From NCBI RefSeq assembly GCF_036208045.1, contig NZ_CP121472.1, positions 941,531 through 1,005,530 of the forward strand: a stretch of 64,000 bases of DNA, given 5' to 3'. Of the stretch, positions 9,087 through 18,504 are shown one piece after another (position 1 is the stretch's first letter; each line of letters begins with the position of its first letter). The DNA is from Thiorhodovibrio winogradskyi. GTDB lineage: Bacteria; Pseudomonadota; Gammaproteobacteria; Chromatiales; Chromatiaceae. The translations under genes were made by a program, and so were the position numbers. The notes beneath the pieces were generated by a model that had not been told where the DNA came from, did not search any database, and saw nothing but the letters and a program-made list of their open reading frames with translations.

Positions 9087-10577
9087 GTGGCAACCAAAAA
9101 CCACGACAGGCGCTGGAGTGTCGTCGCCGGGGCCCTGATCATTCAAGGCAGCCTGGGCGCGGTCTACATCTGGAGTGTGTTTCAGACGCCTTTGCTCGCC
9201 CAGTTTCCGCGCTGGTCGGAGACCCAGGTCACCCTGCCAGCACAATTGGTCATCGCGGTTCTTGCCTGTTCCGTGATCCTGGGCGGCTTCATCCAGGATC
9301 GGTTGGGGCCACGACTGGTGGGCAGCCTCGGCGGCCTGATTCTCGGACTGGGGCTCATCCTTGCCGGGCTGACGGGACACTTCCCGTCGGGGCCGGCACT
9401 GGCCTGGCTCATTGGCACCTATGCGGTGCTCGGCGGCATTGGCATCGGCATGGCCTACGTCTGTCCGGTCGCCACCTGCGTGAAATGGTTCCCGGATAAG
9501 CGGGGGCTTATTACCGGCCTGGCTGTCGCTGGCTTCGGCGCCGGCGCTTTTTTCTTCGCGCCCCTGGCGCAGGCACTCATCAGCGGCAGCGATTACGAAC
9601 TGTTCGGCGTCGCACTCTTTCCATTGCCCCAGGCGGGTGTCTTCAATACCTTTATTGTGCTGGGTGTAATCTTTCTGCTGGCGGTGGTCCTCGGCGCCCA
9701 GTTGCTGCGCAACCCGCTGCCTGGCTATTGTCCGCCTGGCTGGACGCCGCCGTGCTCGACCAGCAGCCAGCCATCGGGCCAGAGCGATTTCACACCAGAG
9801 TCCAGACCCGAATCCAATCCCAAACCCGATTTCACACCCAATTTCAAACCGGGCAAGATGTTGCGCACGCCGACCTTCTGGTTGCTGTGGATCACCTATC
9901 TTGCCGGCAGTACCGCCGGGCTGATGGTGATCATGAAGGCAGCCCCAATCTGGAAGGCCTTCAGCCTTTCGGCAGCGGCGGCATCAGAGATTCCGGTCTC
10001 CCACGAGTACTTCGCCGATATTGCTTCGGCGGCAGCCATGGCGGTCGCCGTGCTCGCGCTCTTCAACGCCGCCGGGCGCATCCTCTGGGGCCGGGTCTCC
10101 GACAGCCTTGGTCGCAGGCCGACTTTGGTGTTGATGTTCATCCTGTGTGCACTGGTCTTATTCGCGCTTGACTGGATGCGGCCCTATCCCCTTTATCTGC
10201 TCGGCGTATCGCTGATCGCGCTGTGCTTCGGTGGCTATCTGGCCCTGTATCCGGCCATCTGCGCCGACTACTTCGGCACCCGCCACATTGGCGTGAATTA
10301 CGGCCTGCTCTTCACCGCCTACGGCAGCGGTGGGCTGCTTGGCCCCTTCCTGGCCGCCGCGCTCCTGCGGACGGACGGGAGCATTCAATACCAGGCGCTG
10401 GATGCGACCGGAAGCCTCGCCACCGGCGTCTTTCAGCTCGGGGAATACAATGTCGCCTTCATGAGCGCCGGATTCCTGTGCCTGGCAGCCGCGCTGTTAA
10501 CCCTTGCATTGCGCCCCCCGCAAAGCGACAAGCCCGGTTCCCGAACCTGTGCACAGGACACATTAATGAGTCATTAA
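9087..10577 (+). CDS. OFA-family MFS transporter (oxalate/formate-antiporter type)
   Basis: A 496-aa membrane protein with 12 predicted helices. GTG at 9087 is chosen because GAAGGA lies 6 bases upstream and the preceding gene ends at 9076. Typical OFA sequence: 'GSLGAVYIWSVFQTPL' in TM1, 'GGIGIGMAYVCPVATCVKWFPDKRGLITGLAVAGFGAG' region in TM4-5 and 'NAAGRILWGRVSDSLGRRP' in the second half. The central cytoplasmic loop holds a Pro/Ser-rich insertion. OFA members carry small carboxylates (oxalate, formate, lactate, pyruvate). Coupling to the DUF4914-like gene suggests the two handle the same compound. Confidence 0.88.
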   Translation: MATKNHDRRWSVVAGALIIQGSLGAVYIWSVFQTPLLAQFPRWSETQVTLPAQLVIAVLACSVILGGFIQDRLGPRLVGSLGGLILGLGLILAGLTGHFPSGPALAWLIGTYAVLGGIGIGMAYVCPVATCVKWFPDKRGLITGLAVAGFGAGAFFFAPLAQALISGSDYELFGVALFPLPQAGVFNTFIVLGVIFLLAVVLGAQLLRNPLPGYCPPGWTPPCSTSSQPSGQSDFTPESRPESNPKPDFTPNFKPGKMLRTPTFWLLWITYLAGSTAGLMVIMKAAPIWKAFSLSAAAASEIPVSHEYFADIASAAAMAVAVLALFNAAGRILWGRVSDSLGRRPTLVLMFILCALVLFALDWMRPYPLYLLGVSLIALCFGGYLALYPAICADYFGTRHIGVNYGLLFTAYGSGGLLGPFLAAALLRTDGSIQYQALDATGSLATGVFQLGEYNVAFMSAGFLCLAAALLTLALRPPQSDKPGSRTCAQDTLMSH

Positions 10578-10652
10578 TTTAGGAAAGTAGAGGCCGCGCC
10601 TGCCCCGGAATATGCCCCCGCGCACAACGGACCAAGCTGTCGCCCCGGTCGA

Positions 10653-11441
10653 TCAGGGTTTTCCCTGTTCAACCGCGTGCAAGGCCTCGGCGCGATCCGT
10701 GCCAAGATTGGCGCGGAGAAAGGCCTTGTCCATTGGCAGCTCCAGTGTCCAGCCTGTGGTCGGATCGAGAGTCACCTTGCCCTTGGTCAAGCTGAAGTCG
10801 AGCAGATGTCCAGCCGAGGCGCGATCATCGGACAGAAAGTGCAGGTGGAAGCCGGGCACATTCAGCCCTTTGACATAGCTCGGGCACCAGAAGCCGATCA
10901 AGGTGCCGGCGATCTTTTCGCGCTTGAAGTACGTCTGCTCCTTGGCGACCTCCTTGAGTGGCCGATAGGGCGGCTCCTGCGCGGGGACGCTGCGGTAGTG
11001 AATGCTGGCGAATTGGCCATCCACACGCACCGCGTAGGTCAGGTTTGGGCTCGGCAGTTCCGCTTCCAGCCAGGTTTTAAAGGCCGCGTAATCCAGCCCG
11101 GGCGGTGGTTGCAGCTGTTCGTCGGCGTCGAACCAGGTCAGGCTGATAAAAGGCGTGGCCGCGGTGCCTGGCATTTTCCGCACTGTCCCGTCAGCCGCGG
11201 CCTGGTAGATATCCCCAGCGACGAGAATCAACTCCCCATCCAAACCCGCAAAGGTGCCAAGACCAAAATCGCCATGCGTGAGTACCTCATCCAGGGTGGC
11301 CAGCGGCTGGTAGACGCCGGCAAGTAGGGCATCGATGGTGGAGACTTGAAACAGGGTGTCACGATCGGATTGCGCAACAGACGCCGTGGCTAGGAGTTGC
11401 GTGGCGAAGAAAAAGATCGCGCTGGGCAGAAACAGGCGCAT
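10653..11441 (-). CDS. budA: Alpha-acetolactate decarboxylase, with signal peptide
   Basis: A 262-aa acetolactate decarboxylase (2-acetolactate to acetoin + CO2). Conserved segments are 'STIDALLAGVY', 'THGDFGLGTFAGLDGELI', 'PGFHLHFLSDDRASAGHLLD' (zinc histidines) and 'ELPMDKAFL' near the end. The N-terminus 'MRLFLPSAIFFFATQLLATASVAQ' is a clear Sec signal, so the enzyme probably acts in the periplasm. No alsS/budB or acetoin gene is adjacent; it lies convergent to the OFA transporter gene and upstream of nothing related. Substrate may be excreted acetolactate from branched-chain biosynthesis. Confidence 0.93.
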   Translation of the reverse strand: MRLFLPSAIFFFATQLLATASVAQSDRDTLFQVSTIDALLAGVYQPLATLDEVLTHGDFGLGTFAGLDGELILVAGDIYQAAADGTVRKMPGTAATPFISLTWFDADEQLQPPPGLDYAAFKTWLEAELPSPNLTYAVRVDGQFASIHYRSVPAQEPPYRPLKEVAKEQTYFKREKIAGTLIGFWCPSYVKGLNVPGFHLHFLSDDRASAGHLLDFSLTKGKVTLDPTTGWTLELPMDKAFLRANLGTDRAEALHAVEQGKP

Positions 11442-11483
11442 GGTCGAGACTCCGAAGATTGCAGTGGCCGACGGCCGCGGTGG

Positions 11484-12167
11484 TCAGGTGAGTAAATCTT
11501 GTAGCCGCAGGGATTTCCCGGTATCGAGATAGGCGATCTGGGCGAGGAACACCTGCGCGGTGTTCAGTGCGTCGGAGAGCGCATTGTGCGCGGTCATTTG
11601 CGGCAGGTTATAGCTCTGGGCCAGCGCATGGAGACGAAGATCAGAGGGTCGGTAGGCCTGCTGGCGGCGTTCCAGGCTGCGTCTGGCAAGAGCCTCGGTG
11701 TCCACCACGCGCACAAGAGGCTCATCGCCAAAAAAATCGCGACAGGCGGCGGCGAGAAAGCCACGCTCAATGCGCGCATGATGGGCCACCAAAACCCGGC
11801 CGCCGAGAACGCGCAAAAAGTCGGTAAGCACCTCTTTAAGGGGTTCGCCGCGCGCGGCCTGATCATCGGTGATCTGATGAATCACCGCGCTTTCGGCTGA
11901 AATAGCCTGATCGACTTTAATCATTCGGTGCTGGGCTCCATCCAGGCGAATGCGATTACCATCGATCGGCACCCAGCCAAAGCTGAGAATCTGGTCTTTG
12001 ACGGGATACAAGCCGGTTGTCTCGAAATCGAGCGCCACATAATCAGTATCGCGATATTCTTGCCTAGCACGCGGGAGTGGCTGCGCATAACAATCGCGCA
12101 GCGCCCCGAAGGGCAGGTTGTAAATGGTCCAGCGGCGGCGGGCTTCGAGCAGGACGTCGTTGTTCAT
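11484..12167 (-). CDS. DnaQ-family 3'-5' exonuclease
   Basis: A 227-aa DEDD exonuclease of the DNA polymerase III epsilon type. ExoI is 'YVALDFETTGLYP', ExoII lies in 'LVAHHARIERGFL', ExoIII in 'HNALSDALNTAQVFL', matching the DEDDh subgroup. It is shorter than a full epsilon subunit and has no polymerase-binding tail. In many gammaproteobacteria such a gene sits directly beside the DUF294 and DUF4212/symporter genes, as here, so it is likely co-transcribed with them. Its biological role with the transporter is not known. Confidence 0.92.
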   Translation of the reverse strand: MNNDVLLEARRRWTIYNLPFGALRDCYAQPLPRARQEYRDTDYVALDFETTGLYPVKDQILSFGWVPIDGNRIRLDGAQHRMIKVDQAISAESAVIHQITDDQAARGEPLKEVLTDFLRVLGGRVLVAHHARIERGFLAAACRDFFGDEPLVRVVDTEALARRSLERRQQAYRPSDLRLHALAQSYNLPQMTAHNALSDALNTAQVFLAQIAYLDTGKSLRLQDLLT

Positions 12168-12299
12168 GGGAATCTGGGGCAGCCGTCTTGTTGGCGGTTC
12201 CTGAATGGTGACAGCGCGGTTTCAATAGACCAGGCAACGGGAATCAGCGCGCGCCCTGGACGGCTGCTCGATTCTCCGACTTGGTCAATCCCCTGCGCA

Positions 12300-14168
12300 T
12301 TAGGCGAAGCGTCCGGCCTGATAGCGCTGGCCGAGGGTTTCTTGCAGCGAGGCAATCAGGGTAAAGGCATCCTTCATGTGACCGCGCTCAAGCGCCGAGA
12401 GGCTATCCGGCGAGAGAAAATTATCCGCATCTACACCCGCACGGAGCTGATTGGCCTGATGGCGCACGCGCAGGGTGCCAATAAACTCGAGTGCATCAAT
12501 GAGGTTAGCCGCGCCGTCGCGACTTAGCGCGGCACTGCCGGCGACCATCTGCAAACGCTCAAGGCTGTTAACATCAGGAATACCGGCTGAGAGCGCATGC
12601 ACCCGAGCCATGTCGATAATGGGGACGGTGCCGCGCAGCTTGAGGTCGAATGTTTGGTCGTGATCACCGCCGCGGATCAACACAAAATTGCGGAAAAAAC
12701 CCAGTGGCGGCCGGTGTTTGATGGCATTGGCCGCCATGTGTGCGATAAAAATCCTGTTTTCACTGGTTTTGCGCAGAACCTCACGCTGCAAGGTCGAGAA
12801 CAAGTGTTCCGGGTCATGCAGGGCGCGCAGATCAAAAAAGACGCTCGCATTGAGCAAGGCCTGAGGTTGCGGTCGTTCAATCCAGTCAGAAAAATAATGT
12901 CGCCAGGCGGCAAGTGGCTGTCGCCATTTCGAATTGGAGGCCATCACATCGCCAGGGCAATGCACAAAGCCGCAGTCGTTCAGTCCGTTGGTGACCAGGG
13001 TGGCAAGAGACTGAAAATACCTATCCTGCTCCGGCGTGGGCGCCTCGGCGAGCAGCAGCGCATTGTCCTGATCGGAGTGTACGGATTGCTCGCGCCTGGC
13101 CTGTGAGCCACCTACCATCCAGCAGTAGGGCATTGGCGGAGGACCGAGTTCGCGCTCGGCCAATTCAAGCAACCGCTGGTTGATCGCGTCCGTGACCGCG
13201 GTAATCGCTTGGCCGACCTGATCGCCAGTCGCGCCGGAGGCCACCAGATGAATCTGTAATTCCGAAATTTTTTGCGCGGTGACAACCAGGGTTTTGAGAT
13301 CTTCAGCCTTATGGATGTCGCCAACCAGATAAACGGCATTGGCACTCTGAAAGCGCACCAGATCAGAGGTTGAAATCACGCCGACCACCTGACCGTCGCG
13401 CAATACCGGCAGATGATGCACATTCAGCCGCGACATGGTGATGAGCGTCTGAAAACCCAGGGTATCCGCCGTTGTGGTGTGCAATCGTTGGGTCATGATT
13501 TCGCTGACCGGGCGTTGCGGCGATAGCCCGGCGGCCAGGCAGCGATCTCGCAAATCCCGCACCGTCAGCAGGCCCCGCAGTTGGTGATCCTCCATGATGA
13601 CCAAGGAAGAACAGCGCGCCTCACTCATGATGCGCGCGGCCTGCTCGATGCTGGTGTCGGGCGTCGTGCTTACCAGATGCTCGCCGATCAGGTCTCGCAC
13701 ACGCACAGTCATCAGGCTGGTGCTTGAGAGGTTGCCGCGTTCCTTGACCAAGTCGATGGCGTTACGCAAACGCTCGGAAACCGACTGGTCGAAATGGGCC
13801 GCGAAGTCCGAATGTTCAGCACGCAGTCGGCCAAGCAGTTCGCACGGCAGCAGATAGATCAACGAATCTTCAGAAACAGTGCCGATGATGTTGCGCTGAA
13901 CCCGCCGGTCATTGCAGGCGCTTGGTGCAGTGTCGCCCTCGGCCAGTTTGCCGATGAGATCGCCACCACGCTCACGCAGTTCAATGGCGCCGCGGCGCAG
14001 AATATAGAGCGCGGGGGTTGATTCGTCTTCGGGCGGAAAGCTTGAGCCACGCCGCAGATAGCGCACTGTCAGGCTTTTGGGCAATGCGGTGAGCGTCTCT
14101 TCCGGCAGGGCGTCAAAAGGGGGATGACTGGCCAGAAAATCGCGGATTTCAATCAGCTCAATGTCCAT
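12300..14168 (-). CDS. cNMP-binding/CBS/DUF294 nucleotidyltransferase-like protein
   Basis: A 622-aa protein of four parts: a cyclic-nucleotide-binding domain (about residues 1-115), two CBS domains (about 155-275, with 'TVRDLRDRCLAAG' and 'VISTSDLVRF'), a DUF294 nucleotidyltransferase domain ('MVGGSQARREQSVHSDQDNALL' region, a GS…DxD arrangement) and a C-terminal DUF294-associated domain. It resembles GlnD-like putative nucleotidyltransferases that accompany acetate-type symporters. It probably senses adenylates/cNMP and signals to the transporter or to metabolism. It shares the operon with the symporter and DnaQ genes. Confidence 0.92.
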   Translation of the reverse strand: MDIELIEIRDFLASHPPFDALPEETLTALPKSLTVRYLRRGSSFPPEDESTPALYILRRGAIELRERGGDLIGKLAEGDTAPSACNDRRVQRNIIGTVSEDSLIYLLPCELLGRLRAEHSDFAAHFDQSVSERLRNAIDLVKERGNLSSTSLMTVRVRDLIGEHLVSTTPDTSIEQAARIMSEARCSSLVIMEDHQLRGLLTVRDLRDRCLAAGLSPQRPVSEIMTQRLHTTTADTLGFQTLITMSRLNVHHLPVLRDGQVVGVISTSDLVRFQSANAVYLVGDIHKAEDLKTLVVTAQKISELQIHLVASGATGDQVGQAITAVTDAINQRLLELAERELGPPPMPYCWMVGGSQARREQSVHSDQDNALLLAEAPTPEQDRYFQSLATLVTNGLNDCGFVHCPGDVMASNSKWRQPLAAWRHYFSDWIERPQPQALLNASVFFDLRALHDPEHLFSTLQREVLRKTSENRIFIAHMAANAIKHRPPLGFFRNFVLIRGGDHDQTFDLKLRGTVPIIDMARVHALSAGIPDVNSLERLQMVAGSAALSRDGAANLIDALEFIGTLRVRHQANQLRAGVDADNFLSPDSLSALERGHMKDAFTLIASLQETLGQRYQAGRFA

Positions 14169-14274
14169 GGGCGCTCCGGCGAACGACGGCGGTCAAGAGC
14201 GCTCATCATGCGTCGCCGCGCGCTCCGCGTCCAGGGGCTTTGTGTGGCTGGTCGATTGTTGATTGATTTGCAGC

Positions 14275-14302
14275 AAAAAAAACCCCGCACCAGGGTGCGG
14301 GG
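14275..14302 (-). terminator. Rho-independent terminator after the symporter gene
   Basis: On the minus strand a perfect 9-bp stem CCCCGCACC / GGTGCGGGG with a 2-base loop (14283-14302) is followed by eight T. It lies 52 bp after the symporter stop, so part of the transcript should end before the DUF294 gene. Confidence 0.9.
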
Positions 14303-14354
14303 CCAAGGTTAGGGTTTAGAAGGATGCCAGAGATTAATGATCAGTGATTAGTGA

Positions 14355-16169
14355 TCAATGATCCAGGGCCGCGCTAATGTGCGGAGCCGCTCCCGCGCCA
14401 CGTGGCACGCGGACATCCTCGACCAGGGTCTGGATGTGCTCCGGCGGCGCCACCGTCAGACGCGAGACAATCAGCGCCACGGCGAAGTTCACAATGGCTC
14501 CGACGGCACCGAAGGCGTTCGGCGAGATACCGAAGAACCAATTTTCCTTCATGCCCATCATGAACTCAGTGCCGGGGATGAACAGAATTCCCTCGTGCTG
14601 GAACACATATAGCATGGTGACCGTGATGCCTGCCACCATGCCCCAGATGGCGCCGGTGTTGTTCATGCGCTTGTCGAAAATGCCGAGCATCAGTGCCGGG
14701 AAGATGGACGAAGCCGCCAGACCAAAGGCGATGGCCACGGTTGCCGCCGCGAAACCGGGTGGATTCAAGCCCAGCAAGCCGGCCACGACGATAGCGCCGG
14801 CCATGGCGACGCGGCTGGCATTCAATTCGGCCTTTTCTGAAATGTCGGGTTTGAACACGCCTTTCAGCAGGTCATGGGAGATGGCCGAGGAAATGGCCAG
14901 CAGCAAACCAGCGGCGGTGGAGAGGGCCGCCGCGAGACCGCCGGCCACCACGAGGGCGATGACCCAGTTCGGCAGTCCGGCGATTTCTGGATTGGCCAGC
15001 ACCATGATATCGATGTCGACCGTGACCATTTCGTTGCCTTCCCAGCCATAGTCTTTCGCGGTGTCGGCAAAGTCGGCGTTCTTGTCGTTGTAGTACTGAA
15101 TGCGGCCATCCTCGTTTAAGTCCTCGAATTCAAGGAGACCAGTGGTTTCCCACTTCTTAAACCAGTCCGGGCGATCTTCATACAGCAGATTGCCGGTTTC
15201 CGAGCCAACCGGACCGACCTGAATGGTGTCCATCAGGTTCAGGCGAGCCATGGCGCCAACCGCGGGCGCGGTGGTGTAGAGGATGGCGATGAAGACCAGT
15301 GCCCAGCCGGCGGAGATGCGAGCGTCGGCGACCTTGGGGACGGTGAAGAAGCGGATGATGACGTGGGGCAGGCCAGCGGTGCCGATCATCAGCGACAGGG
15401 TATAGGCAAACATGTTCAGGGTGCTGCCCATGGTCTGAGTGGTGTACTCTTTGAAACCGAGTTCCGTCACCACTTGATCGAGCTTGGCAAGCAGGGAGAT
15501 GCCGGAGGCGACGCCGTCGCGAACGTATTCGCTACCCAGACCAAGCTGCGGCAGCGGATTGCCGGTGAGGTTCAGTGAGATAAAAATCGCCGGAATGGTG
15601 TAGGCGATGATCAGCACGCAGTACTGGGCGATCTGGGTGTAGGTGATGCCCTTCATACCGCCGAGTACGGCGTAGACAAACACTATGCCCATGCCGATGT
15701 AGAGACCCATGTCGTAGCTGGTCTCGAGGAAGCGCGAGAAGGCCACGCCGATGCCTTTCATCTGACCGATAACATAGGTGACCGATGCCAGGATCAGACA
15801 GACCACCGCCACGATGCGCGCGGCTTGCGAGTAGTAGCGATCACCGATGAACTCAGGCACGGTGAATTTGCCAAACTTGCGCAAGTAGGGCGCGAGCAGC
15901 AGGGCCAGCAGCACATAGCCGCCGGTCCAGCCCATCAGGAACACCGAGGCACCATAGCCGTTGAAGGCGATCATGCCCGCCATGGAGATGAAAGACGCCG
16001 CTGACATCCAGTCCGCTGCCGTGGCCATGCCGTTGGCCACTGGATGAATGCCCTTGCCGGCGACATAGAACTCACTGGTACTGGCCGCGCGGGCCCAGAT
16101 GGCAATGCCGATGTAGAGCGCGAAGGTCGCGCCGACGACCGCGTAGGTCCAAATTGAAAGATTATCCAT
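14355..16169 (-). CDS. Sodium:solute symporter, VC_2705/ActP-like
   Basis: A 604-aa SSS-family transporter starting 'MDNLSIWTYAVVGATFALY', with 'MATAADWMSAASFISMAGMI' and 'KFTVPEFIGDRYYS' typical of acetate/propionate-type symporters. A long hydrophilic insertion (about residues 310-390) contains 'DLNEDGRIQYY', an EF-hand-like calcium loop that marks the VC_2705 subfamily. The small partner (DUF4212) is encoded 12 bp upstream. It probably takes up acetate or another short carboxylate with Na+. A strong terminator follows. Confidence 0.92.
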   Translation of the reverse strand: MDNLSIWTYAVVGATFALYIGIAIWARAASTSEFYVAGKGIHPVANGMATAADWMSAASFISMAGMIAFNGYGASVFLMGWTGGYVLLALLLAPYLRKFGKFTVPEFIGDRYYSQAARIVAVVCLILASVTYVIGQMKGIGVAFSRFLETSYDMGLYIGMGIVFVYAVLGGMKGITYTQIAQYCVLIIAYTIPAIFISLNLTGNPLPQLGLGSEYVRDGVASGISLLAKLDQVVTELGFKEYTTQTMGSTLNMFAYTLSLMIGTAGLPHVIIRFFTVPKVADARISAGWALVFIAILYTTAPAVGAMARLNLMDTIQVGPVGSETGNLLYEDRPDWFKKWETTGLLEFEDLNEDGRIQYYNDKNADFADTAKDYGWEGNEMVTVDIDIMVLANPEIAGLPNWVIALVVAGGLAAALSTAAGLLLAISSAISHDLLKGVFKPDISEKAELNASRVAMAGAIVVAGLLGLNPPGFAAATVAIAFGLAASSIFPALMLGIFDKRMNNTGAIWGMVAGITVTMLYVFQHEGILFIPGTEFMMGMKENWFFGISPNAFGAVGAIVNFAVALIVSRLTVAPPEHIQTLVEDVRVPRGAGAAPHISAALDH

Positions 16170-16181
16170 GTATGCTTCCCC

Positions 16182-16439
16182 TTATTGCTCGTCGACGCCA
16201 AATTGTTTGTCGAGTTTGTTCATCCGATTGGCATAGACGAAAATCAGCACCATGAAGACGTAGATGGAACCCTGCTGGGCAAACCAGAAACCAAGTGGAT
16301 AACCGCCGAGACTGACGGCGTTGAGCGCTGGCGCGAGAAGAATGCCGAATCCGAAGGACACGATGAACCAGATTACTAGCAGAATCGCGAGTAATTTGAG
16401 GTTCGCTGTCCAATAGTCAGCACGATTTTCAGGTGTCAC
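16182..16439 (-). CDS. DUF4212 symporter small subunit
   Basis: An 85-aa membrane protein with two helices: 'LLAILLVIWFIVSFGFGIL' and 'GSIYVFMVLIFVYANRMNKLD'. I chose GTG at 16439 because GGGAGGG lies 8 bases upstream and the family is about 85-90 aa; the open frame extends further but looks non-coding. The motif 'LGGYPLGFWFAQQGSI' is diagnostic. It pairs with the symporter encoded next, as in VC_2705-type systems. Confidence 0.92.
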   Translation of the reverse strand: MTPENRADYWTANLKLLAILLVIWFIVSFGFGILLAPALNAVSLGGYPLGFWFAQQGSIYVFMVLIFVYANRMNKLDKQFGVDEQ

Positions 16440-17115
16440 CTTGAAGTCCCTCCCTCTTGTGTGAGGCTTGCGAAAAGGGGGTGAGGTGATCGAACAGACA
16501 CCGCGGGCGGAGGCTTTGGTCGATCCAGGTAAGACCGAGCAGCGTATTGCCTGTCTCACCAAATAATCCCCCAGGCTATGACTCAGGCATTGCATTTGGA
16601 GGACATTTCTTGACCGCGGAGACAATCAAGCTGCGTCGATCAGGCAGATACCCCCTCAGGTTTTTGTGGAGTGAATAGAGCTCTATTATCGCTGGCGGTC
16701 TCTGCCCAAGACGCGCTGGCGGTGCGGCATTCTCTGGTCTTACCCCAGTTCCTGTCAATGCCGCGCGAAATCCGTGGTCTTAGCTTTGTATCCAGCCCAA
16801 TTGGTCCACACATGCCTGTTACGTTGCAAGAACTTCGATTGCGTGTGTGATCAAGGGGTTGCCTCAAGATCTGAATCCGCCGTGCGCGGTTGCCCTGACT
16901 CGCGCTTTGCCTTAACTTGCTGCGCTGCTGGAGATAAGGATTTGGCAGTATCGGGCCGGAAATGAGCAAACTGGGGCGCGCGCGGGAGTATCATCTGTGA
17001 AAGCGCACTACTAGCCACCACCCAATATCATGCCTCTCCCTCATCCTTTAATAGGGAATGTCCTTTTGAACGCTCTCCATATCAACCTAACACGACCCGT
17101 TACTATCAAGAGCTT
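16440..17115. other. Intergenic region between divergent operons
   Basis: These 676 bp separate the DUF4212 gene (minus) from thrC (plus) and must contain both promoters. I found no ORF with family likeness, no sigma-54 element, no strong terminator and no tRNA. The last 130 bp before thrC are A/T-richer. Nothing further can be supported. Confidence 0.6.
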
Positions 17116-18504
17116 ATGAAGTATCTGAGTACCAGAGGCGGCGTGGAGCCTGTTGGCTTTGCCGAGGCCGTCATGATGGGGCTGGCCACTGACGGCGGAC
17201 TACTGGTGCCCGAGTCGCTGCCGCGGGTCAGTGCCGAGCAGTTGCAGGCCTGGTCCAGACTGGGTTTTCAGGATCTGGCCTGCGCGGTCATGCAGCCTTT
17301 CGTGGGCGAGGATCTATCGGCTGCCGAGCTGAAGGATCTGGTGGCTCGCTCCTATGCGAATTTCGACCACCCCGAGATCACCCCCTTGGCCCAGGCCGGT
17401 GAGCGGCGGATCCTGGAGCTGTTTCACGGCCCCACGGCGGCGTTCAAGGACGTGGCCTTGCAACTCTTGGGGAATTTGTTCGAGCATTTTCTTGCTCGCG
17501 GCGGCGAGCGACTCAATATCATCGGCGCCACCTCGGGTGACACTGGATCAGCGGCCATCGCCGGCGTTCGCGGCAAGCCTCGCATCCAGATATTTATTCT
17601 GCATCCCAAGGGGCGGGTCTCACCGGTGCAGGAGCGTCAGATGACCACGGTGCTGGATGACAACGTCCATAACCTGGCGGTCAAGGGGACTTTCGACGAC
17701 GCCCAGCGCATCGTCAAGGCTCTGTTCAGCGATCTGGATTTCAAAAGGCGTTATCGGCTGGGAGCCGTGAATTCCATTAACTGGGCGCGCATTCTGGCAC
17801 AGACGGTTTATTATTTTTATGCTTGGGGACAGCTAAGTGCAGGAGATATCAGCAGGCGCGTCAGCTTTTCGGTCCCAACTGGAAACTTTGGGGACGTCTT
17901 CGCGGGTTATTTGGCGAAACGCATGGGTTTACCCATTGAGCGACTGATTCTTGCGACCAATCGTAATGATATCCTCACGCGCTTTGTGCACCATGGACTC
18001 TATTCTCTCACGCAAGTACATCATACGCTGAGCCCGGCGATGGATATTCAAGTCGCCTCGAACTTTGAGCGCTATCTCTACTATTTACTAGATCAGGACG
18101 CCGACGCGGTCAGCAACCGGGTTGCCGCGATGCAACGCGACGGTCGCATTGAATTCAGCAAAACCGAACATCGCCGCGCGGCCGAAGACTTTGCCGCCAA
18201 CGCCGTGAGCGATGCCGATACTCTCGAGCAGATGCGCGAGACCTATCGCGAGACCGGCTATCTTCTTTGTCCGCATACCGCCGTCGGCGTGCGGGCAGCC
18301 GCGGCCTGGCCCGACGCGGTTTGTCTCGCGACCGCGCACCCCGCGAAGTTTAACGAGGCGGTGCAAGAAGCTATTGGCATGGATGCACCAGCGCCTGCCT
18401 GTCTGCAAGGCCTGCTGGAAAAAGAGGAGCGCTGCGAGGAGGTCGCCGCCGACCTGAACGCGGTCCGAGATCAGCTGAAAGCAACTCTGGAGACAACCCA
18501 GTGA
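17116..18504 (+). CDS. thrC: Threonine synthase
   Basis: A 462-aa PLP enzyme converting O-phosphohomoserine to threonine. It starts 'MKYLSTRGGVEPVGFAEAVMMGLATDGGL', the standard ThrC N-terminus. The PLP lysine is in 'LFHGPTAAFKDVALQ', the phosphate loop in 'IIGATSGDTGSAAI'; 'FSVPTGNFGDVFAGY' follows. The length fits the long proteobacterial type. Its stop overlaps the GTG of the next gene (GTGA), so the two are coupled, linking threonine and possibly isoleucine precursor supply. Confidence 0.96.
   Translation: MKYLSTRGGVEPVGFAEAVMMGLATDGGLLVPESLPRVSAEQLQAWSRLGFQDLACAVMQPFVGEDLSAAELKDLVARSYANFDHPEITPLAQAGERRILELFHGPTAAFKDVALQLLGNLFEHFLARGGERLNIIGATSGDTGSAAIAGVRGKPRIQIFILHPKGRVSPVQERQMTTVLDDNVHNLAVKGTFDDAQRIVKALFSDLDFKRRYRLGAVNSINWARILAQTVYYFYAWGQLSAGDISRRVSFSVPTGNFGDVFAGYLAKRMGLPIERLILATNRNDILTRFVHHGLYSLTQVHHTLSPAMDIQVASNFERYLYYLLDQDADAVSNRVAAMQRDGRIEFSKTEHRRAAEDFAANAVSDADTLEQMRETYRETGYLLCPHTAVGVRAAAAWPDAVCLATAHPAKFNEAVQEAIGMDAPAPACLQGLLEKEERCEEVAADLNAVRDQLKATLETTQ

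Noticed and set aside
14330..14365. AGTGATTAGTGATCA-type repeats near the symporter stop
   Set aside because: Very short and imperfect; no sign of more than chance repetition.
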